NCBI RefSeq assembly: GCF_033807715.1
Contig: NC_084591.1
Location: forward strand, 43,736,868 to 43,800,867
Direction: 5' to 3'
Origin: Cololabis saira
Taxonomy: Eukaryota > Chordata > Actinopteri > Beloniformes > Belonidae
Length of the DNA: 64,000 nucleotides
The notes under the pieces are model-generated. The model worked only from the letters and a program-made list of their open reading frames with translations. It had not been told where the DNA came from and did not search any database. Position numbers and translations under genes: made by a program. Shown here piece after piece: positions 58,979 to 64,000 of the stretch; within the stretch, counting starts at the first letter, position 1, and each line of letters begins with the position of its first letter.

Positions 58979-59434
58979 ATGGAGAGTCTGGATGGAAAGC
59001 AGGATAGTCGCAAGCGCAAAATGAAATTTGACGAGTTGGAGTTAGAGATATTAGTGGAAGAGGCAAATAAACACATTCATAAACTACAGCAAAGAAATGT
59101 AAACATTACCAAAAGAAACGCAATATGGGAGAAAATCTGCGATAGAATAAATGCAGTTGGTAAGACAAAAAGAATGGCAGATGAGGTTAAAAGAAGGTGG
59201 CAAGATATCAGGCGAAGAACTAAAGAAAAAGTGGCCTTTAATAAAACTTCGGCAAACAAGACGGGTGGAGGGCCTGTGGAAGAGATGCCTCTAACCAGCA
59301 TTGAGCAGCAGGTGCAGCTCACCTTCTGCGAGGAGCAGATAACTGGGATACCGGGCTATGACACGCTAGAGCCAACTGCAGAACAAGGTAGTCGCACAAT
59401 AAGAAACACTTTTTTTCTCCATGAAAACCATTGA
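58979..59434 (+). CDS. Harbinger Myb/SANT-like DNA-binding protein
   Basis: 151-aa protein. Residues about 14-85 (KFDELELEILVEEANKHI ... ITKRNAIWEKICDRINAVG ... KRMADEVKRRWQDIRRRTKE) form the Myb/SANT-like trihelix found in Harbinger accessory proteins and NAIF1-like proteins, which help bring the transposase to the nucleus and to transposon ends. The start ATG is 177 bp inside the element and the frame is intact. Confidence 0.8.
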   Translation: MESLDGKQDSRKRKMKFDELELEILVEEANKHIHKLQQRNVNITKRNAIWEKICDRINAVGKTKRMADEVKRRWQDIRRRTKEKVAFNKTSANKTGGGPVEEMPLTSIEQQVQLTFCEEQITGIPGYDTLEPTAEQGSRTIRNTFFLHENH

Positions 59435-59460
59435 TTTATTTATTATCACAAATAAAAAAA

Positions 59461-60048
59461 TTAATGTGTGTGTTTTCTATTTCTGTACACATGCTCCGTG
59501 TTTGATGGGGGAACCAGCTGAATATGAGTGCAGTCAATCGCTCCTATTACTCTGGGGAACCCAGCAACTGCATAAAATCCGTGTTTGACATCATTCAGTG
59601 CGTCCCGAGTGGATGGGAACCGTATGTGCCTGCCCATCCTGCGTAACAGAGCGTTGAGGACAGTGGACAGCACACCTGAAAAACTGCTTTGGGAGAGCCC
59701 AGCAGAAATGGCTACAGTGCGCTGGAATGACCCTGATGCGAGGAAATGAAGAGTTGAGAGCAGTTTCGGCAAGGCAGGTATGGCGTTACTCCTGCTTGTG
59801 ACCGGCTCCAAATCAGCCCTTAACTCATTCAACAGCTCCATGATGGAATCGCTAGATAGTCGATATGTTTCAACTATCTGGTTTTCATTCATTCCAAACA
59901 AATTTACATGAATCCGAAAGACTCTCTCTCTGCTATTCTTTGATTTTGGCGATGTCGACTCCTTGCCATAATAACAGCAGCCATCGGTGCGTAATGCTGG
60001 GCAGATTAGCACCTTCCTTTCGAACGTATTAAATACAGACGCAATCAC
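59461..60048 (-). pseudogene. HARBI1-like transposase, C-terminally truncated
   Basis: A 195-aa frame. The helical N-terminal part (LSSDSIMELLNELRADLEPV ... FLASGSFQRTVAISAGLSQS) leads into GFPRVIGAIDCTHIQLVPPS, which carries the first Asp of the DDE nuclease. The frame then ends at YRNRKHTH. HARBI1-type proteins are about 350 aa, so the second Asp and the Glu are missing and the protein cannot be catalytic unless completed by another exon that I do not see. Confidence 0.82.
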
Positions 60049-60333
60049 AATCCCCGCAATTACTTTCAGGCTTGGTAAATCTCATTGCGTGTGGTAAATT
60101 ACCCTATTAGCATTTTCCCCTCCCAGTATTTAGCGCTTTCTGGCGGCTACGCCCCATATTGATTATTCATCAGGGCAAAAGTACTAAATGAATAGCGTGT
60201 GCTATTTTGCTCATTTGAGAGGCGCAGTCCTCTTTGCACGCTGTTAGTAGATCAGCTTGCACATTGGTTTGCGGGTGATGTCAAGTTTGCACACGTTTTT
60301 ACGCACGCAAACCTTTAGTAAATCAGGCCCATA

Positions 60334-60764
60334 GAGGGTTGAATATTTCTTCATATCTGTAAATATCGGTTCCGTCTTGTAAAGAGTTCATATCTTTTCA
60401 TTACTGTGGCTTTTTACTTAGTTTTTTAATTATTTTTTCTTTCAAATTGAACCTTAAGAGACAAAGTCTACTGAATGAGATTCCTCATTGATTTCCACAA
60501 ACCTGATGAATAAATGTGATACTGGTTGTGATTTATTATTTGAATGGAAACAATTAGCAGCTTCAGATCTGAACAGCACCTGAGCGTTGTTCAATCTTCT
60601 GGCAACGTAAATCCTTGTTGTTGGGGCTAAGCGTCTGTTTTCACTCTCAGGAAGCACTATTGTACTGCTCCATTATCCTCAGAGAAATGTGCTGTTATCC
60701 ACGTGTACACAGCAAGTCCAGTGAGAGGAAGAGTTATCCTACTCCCCCTAGTCCAGCCATGATT
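60334..60764. other. 3' UTR side of znf277 and flank
   Basis: No repeat recognised. The 3' UTR of znf277 (- strand) should lie here; TTTATT at 60532-60537 (AATAAA on the - strand) is a candidate signal. Confidence 0.4.
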
Positions 60765-62689
60765 TCAGCGGTAGGATCCTCTGCTCTTCAGCAGCTGGTT
60801 GAGGACGCTGCTCTGTCTCAGTGACCTGAGGTTGGAGATGTCCTCTGAGATGACAGGGATGTCACCACTATGATCTGCCTCGTCATTACCGTCTTCATCA
60901 CTGTCAGTCAGAGTACACAGGAGAGCATCGTTCTCGTATGTGGGGAAGTAGTACCTGTAAAGAGTGCAATTGGAGGTTAATCTCTCTGCAGACTTAAAAA
61001 CATTCCCTAGATTTATTTCAAAAGGATCTCTATCTAATCTATAAAGACAGCGTCTAATACTGCAGAGCAGAGGTGTTAAGTAACAAAGTACAAATACTTC
61101 GTTACCTTACTTAAGTAGAAATTTTGGTTATCTATACTTCACCGGAGTAATTATTTTTCAGACGACTTTTTACTTTTACTCCTTACATTTTCACGCAATT
61201 ATCTGTACTTTTTACTCCTTACATTTTAAAAACAGCCTCGTTCCTCTATTTCATTTCAGCCTTCCGGATTGAGTGAATTTGGTTGTGGTTGTTTCAGATG
61301 TTCTTGTCCAGTTTTGTTCTTACATCCGTTCCCTCAGATTCCTGCAACTAAACTTGGATGTACATTCCAATAAAGGTTAGGATAAATGATAACATGCCTC
61401 TGAAGTTTGACTTTTTGCACCATTACAATACTTATAGGCAACCAGTCATCATATCTCCTGCTCTCTGAAACACATGTTAATGATCAATAGTACACATATA
61501 TGCTTCTTTAATATACTTGCATTATACTAAGATACATTCATTTTCAATGGCTTTTGTCCTTAATGCCCCCCCCCCCCCTACATTACTTTTACTTTTATAC
61601 TTTAAGTAGTTTTGAAACCAGTACTTTTATACTTTTACTTGAGTAAAGAACTTGAGTTGATACTTCAACTTCTACAGGAGTATTTTTAAACTCTAGTATC
61701 TATACTTCTACCTGAGTAATGAATGTGAATACTTTTGACACCTCTGCTGCAGAGACACATACTGGTTCAATATTAAACCAGCAGCTGATGATCTCCTACT
61801 CGGTGCTAAACTTACGCTTCCTAGAAAGCTTGAAAAGCTTGATTCATCAAAAAAGTTAAATCAACTCGGCCGCAGGACGTACTGTGGCTGATCCCAGGTG
61901 GACATCTCGGGCAGTTTCATGACGTGCTCCTCAGAGACCATGTGATGCATGACGTCAGCTTTGGAGTCAAACCTCTCCTGGCAGCCGTAGCAGCGGCCCT
62001 GATGGATCTGACGCCGGATGAAGTTCACTAGCTTGACCTGCTGGTAAAACTTGAGGTCTGAGGGACGACACATGAGGGCACGGTGACGACACAAGCACAC
62101 GTCACACCAACACAAGAAAATACAACTAAACTCAGGCGAACATAACTCTCCTATGTCACACCACACAGTTAAATTGACAATTTCTTCACCAGTCCCTGTA
62201 ATGTTTCACAGGAAGCCCTGTAAAACTGTGTTTTTACAGGACTGAACTGTGCAGGAATAAGGAAATATTTGGAAGAAGAAAGAAAAGATCTACCGTATTT
62301 TCTGGACTATAAGCCGCTACTTTTTTCATAGTTTTTCAACCGTGCGGCTTATACAAAGGTGCGGCTATTCTGTGGATTTTTCTTCCACCTCTCGGGGCGC
62401 TTTAACCGGAATTAGAATTTAAAAAAAAGACAAAATAAATGCAAAGAAGAATACACTACTACTTAGCAGATAGAAGTAGGTAGAAGCAGATTTCAAACAG
62501 ACAAATAGATACCGGTTATTTTCTCTTGGTTCTGTCCCGTTTTAATCAGCAAAGTTGCTGCCGTGTTAAAAGACACTGTTAGGAAAAGGATTTATTTAGG
62601 TACAAACATGTACATCATTTACAGTTCAAAATCCTTCTGTACATGTAGTAAATATCTAATCTAACAACATAAATATTTGCGGTTTGCAA

Positions 62690-62723
<34 letters not shown>

Positions 62724-63538
62724 GAGCGGATGCGGCTTATATGCAGGTGTGACTTATAGTCCAGAAAATACGGTACTTTTAGTCCACAATCCTCTGTTTT
62801 AATCCGACATGTATTGAAAGAATCACCCTCACGTCTGAGAGAAAACGCCGTCATATTTACACCTTCACTTCACAAATCTGAGTTGTTAGTCACAAAAAGG
62901 AATAGATGCACAATGCACATAACATAAATACAGATATCTTACTGCTGGTAAACAGATACTTCATGATGACATAAGTAGTGGTCAACATCTTCATTTACTT
63001 ACTGAGTTGTGTCCTAAGCTGATGCAGATCAAAGGCATGTACACCCTGCAAAAAAAAGAAAAAAAAGATATGTGACACAAAACCCTCAGCAATCATGACA
63101 CATCAAAAAATCCTCAGGAAATGCTGGATGGAGAAGTGTTGTCCTTTTAATCAAAAGAATTCAGACCCATTTTGAGAGAAATTAGTTTTTTTGTTTGTTT
63201 TGTTTTTTACTTTAAACCCTGACTCTTTCCATGCAGGTTAAGGTTCAAGCAACATCAGACAATTATAAAACTGGAGAGTAAAACTGTGGCGAGGCTCCAG
63301 CAACAGCTACAACATCCTAAACAGACCGATAACCAGGGAGTGGAACTTCAGCTGCGTTTATTAAAATCTATTCATGTTCAAGATTCGTCTACGCTTTTTC
63401 TTGGAGTCAACTGTGCTTCAGTCTGTGAAACAAGACCTTACCTTCATGTGTGTGTAGATCTGGTCCATCGTCTCTGACTGATGATCACAGAACAGACACA
63501 CAGCAGAGACTGGATGAGCTCGCCAGTCTGACCAGTCG
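60765..63538 (-). CDS. znf277: Zinc finger protein 277, last four coding exons (63538-63442, 63045-63003, 62057-61883, 60954-60765)
   Basis: On the - strand, four exons with GT/AG borders join in frame. 63538-63442 gives DWSDWRAHPVSAVCLFC, a C2H2-type half. 63045-63003 gives VHAFDLHQLRTQL. 62057-61883 gives NLKFYQQVKLVNFIRRQ, a second C2H2-type finger (CYGC...HHMVSEEH), then TWDQPQ. 60954-60765 gives YYFPTYENDALLCTLTDSD and ends in SSVLNQLLKSRGSYR with stop at 60765-60767. Order and content match the C-terminal half of vertebrate ZNF277, a nuclear C2H2 zinc-finger protein; I recognise the FYQQVKLVNFIRRQ and YYFPTYEND blocks. The 5' exons lie beyond the right edge. The gene is convergent with the hyaluronidase cluster. 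A Tol2-like hAT element sits in its last intron and a foldback MITE in an earlier one. Confidence 0.9.
61068..61746 (-). mobile_element. hAT element with Tol2-like ends, intact sister of 35438-36607
   Basis: A perfect 8-bp duplication CTGCAGAG (61060-61067, 61747-61754). Ends CAGAGGTGTTAAGTAAC / TTTTGACACCTCTG. Lies in the last intron of znf277 and lacks the 444-bp insert of its sister. Confidence 0.92.
62291..62775. mobile_element. DNA-transposon MITE (CCGTATTTTCTGGACTATAAG)
   Basis: Ends TACCGTATTTTCTGGACTAT and ATAGTCCAGAAAATACGGTA are inverted repeats. Internal GCGGCTTATA copies and a T-run (about 62692-62717) are present. Lies in an intron of znf277. Confidence 0.8.
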
Positions 63539-64000
63539 CTGAGGGGGATTAAAAAAATAAAAAAAAACAACTGTTGAAAACAAAGTCAAGGCCATCATAC
63601 GACTCAGAAATCTTAACTGGAAAAAGTCCATGTTGAAGAACTTTTTATTGGTTTCTTGGATTAAAAATGTTACTGGAAAAGACGGCACATGGCTCTAATC
63701 CTCCCCCGAAAGACGATTAGACTAAAACAAAGTAGATAGTTGTTCTGATGAACATACTTGTAGCAATACCACTTATGGCCTACAGTGGCAACTACAGTTA
63801 ACTCTACGAGTCGTGTGTGGGTGTAAGTAAAAAAGATGAAAATGTCTTATCGAGTTTCACCAATACATGAAAAATTAGGTCTGTAGGAATTTATTCCTAT
63901 AGACCTCCAAATAAATTATTTTTTCCAGGCCTCAACTTTTGACAGAACTGTCTCCAGCTCACAGCCAATGTTTTAATTTAGTTTTAATTTGTTTTAGCAA
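63539..64000. other. Intron of znf277, unassigned
   Basis: I cannot find the preceding znf277 exon here; it must lie beyond the right edge. Confidence 0.5.

Larger units (their letters stand above)
58802..60330. mobile_element. Harbinger element with Myb-like ORF and truncated transposase
   Basis: Ends GGGCCTGATTTACTAA and TTAGTAAATCAGGCCC are perfect inverted repeats flanked by ATA (58799-58801, 60331-60333). Subterminal GTTTGCACACG/GCGTGTGCAC repeats are present. Two convergent ORFs, the usual Harbinger pair, lie inside. Confidence 0.88.

Overview
The window is intron-rich, repeat-dense eukaryotic DNA. The coding exons have consensus GT/AG borders. They are separated by many transposons of kinds typical of ray-finned fish: hAT elements with Tol2-like ends, foldback MITEs, an L1-type LINE, L2-like LINE fragments, Harbinger and piggyBac-like elements, and a Ngaro-type tyrosine-recombinase retroelement. 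A teleost source is the best reading; I cannot name the species.

Genes. Three hyaluronidase genes (glycosyl hydrolase family 56; SPAM1/HYAL4/HYAL6-type) lie head-to-tail on the + strand. Gene A (exons 1-478, 12681-12770, 15806-16306) is cut by the window start, so its catalytic half is outside. Gene B (27361-28275, 36857-36946, 39805-40134) and gene C (47227-48174, 49279-49368, 49442-49849) are complete. All three share a large catalytic exon, an exon of exactly 90 bp and a C-terminal EGF-like exon, and every intron is in phase 0, so they are tandem duplicates. Their tails differ: A and C end in a hydrophobic, GPI-signal-like segment, while B stops early without one. At the right edge the last four coding exons of znf277 run on the - strand (63538 down to 60765), convergent with the cluster.

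Repeats, left to right. Intron 1 of gene A holds a full-length L1-type LINE (3329-11915, 16-bp target-site duplication) with both ORFs open, itself interrupted by a hAT element (4528-5823). Intron 2 of A holds a foldback MITE, a CA microsatellite and a hAT element (14985-15699) whose sister lies inverted at 45190-45944. The A-B spacer carries a Tc1/mariner-type MITE, a Tol2-like hAT element, Harbinger-like elements and a dead L2-like reverse transcriptase. Intron 1 of B contains a MITE split by a Ngaro-like retroelement (29258-34996) with the split direct repeats diagnostic of that group, a decayed RT/RNase H and recombinase, and a very GC-rich minisatellite interior. It also contains a Tol2-like hAT element that carries a nested fragment homologous to DNA upstream of gene B. 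Intron 2 of B has an L2 3' fragment and a dead Tc1 transposase. The B-C spacer and the region beyond C hold a piggyBac-like MITE, further hAT elements (one only 24 bp after the gene C stop codon), local duplications, an unrecognised spliced-looking ORF near 52.25-52.68 kb, a long CTTC tract inside a hAT element, and a Harbinger element with a Myb-like ORF and a truncated transposase.

Limits. Splice sites and translations were read by eye. Assignment to HYAL4, SPAM1 or HYAL6, TE family names and all duplication claims need alignment. No RNA genes, CRISPR arrays or prokaryotic features were seen. I found no convincing new gene system; the most unusual structures are the Ngaro-in-MITE nest and the intact LINE.
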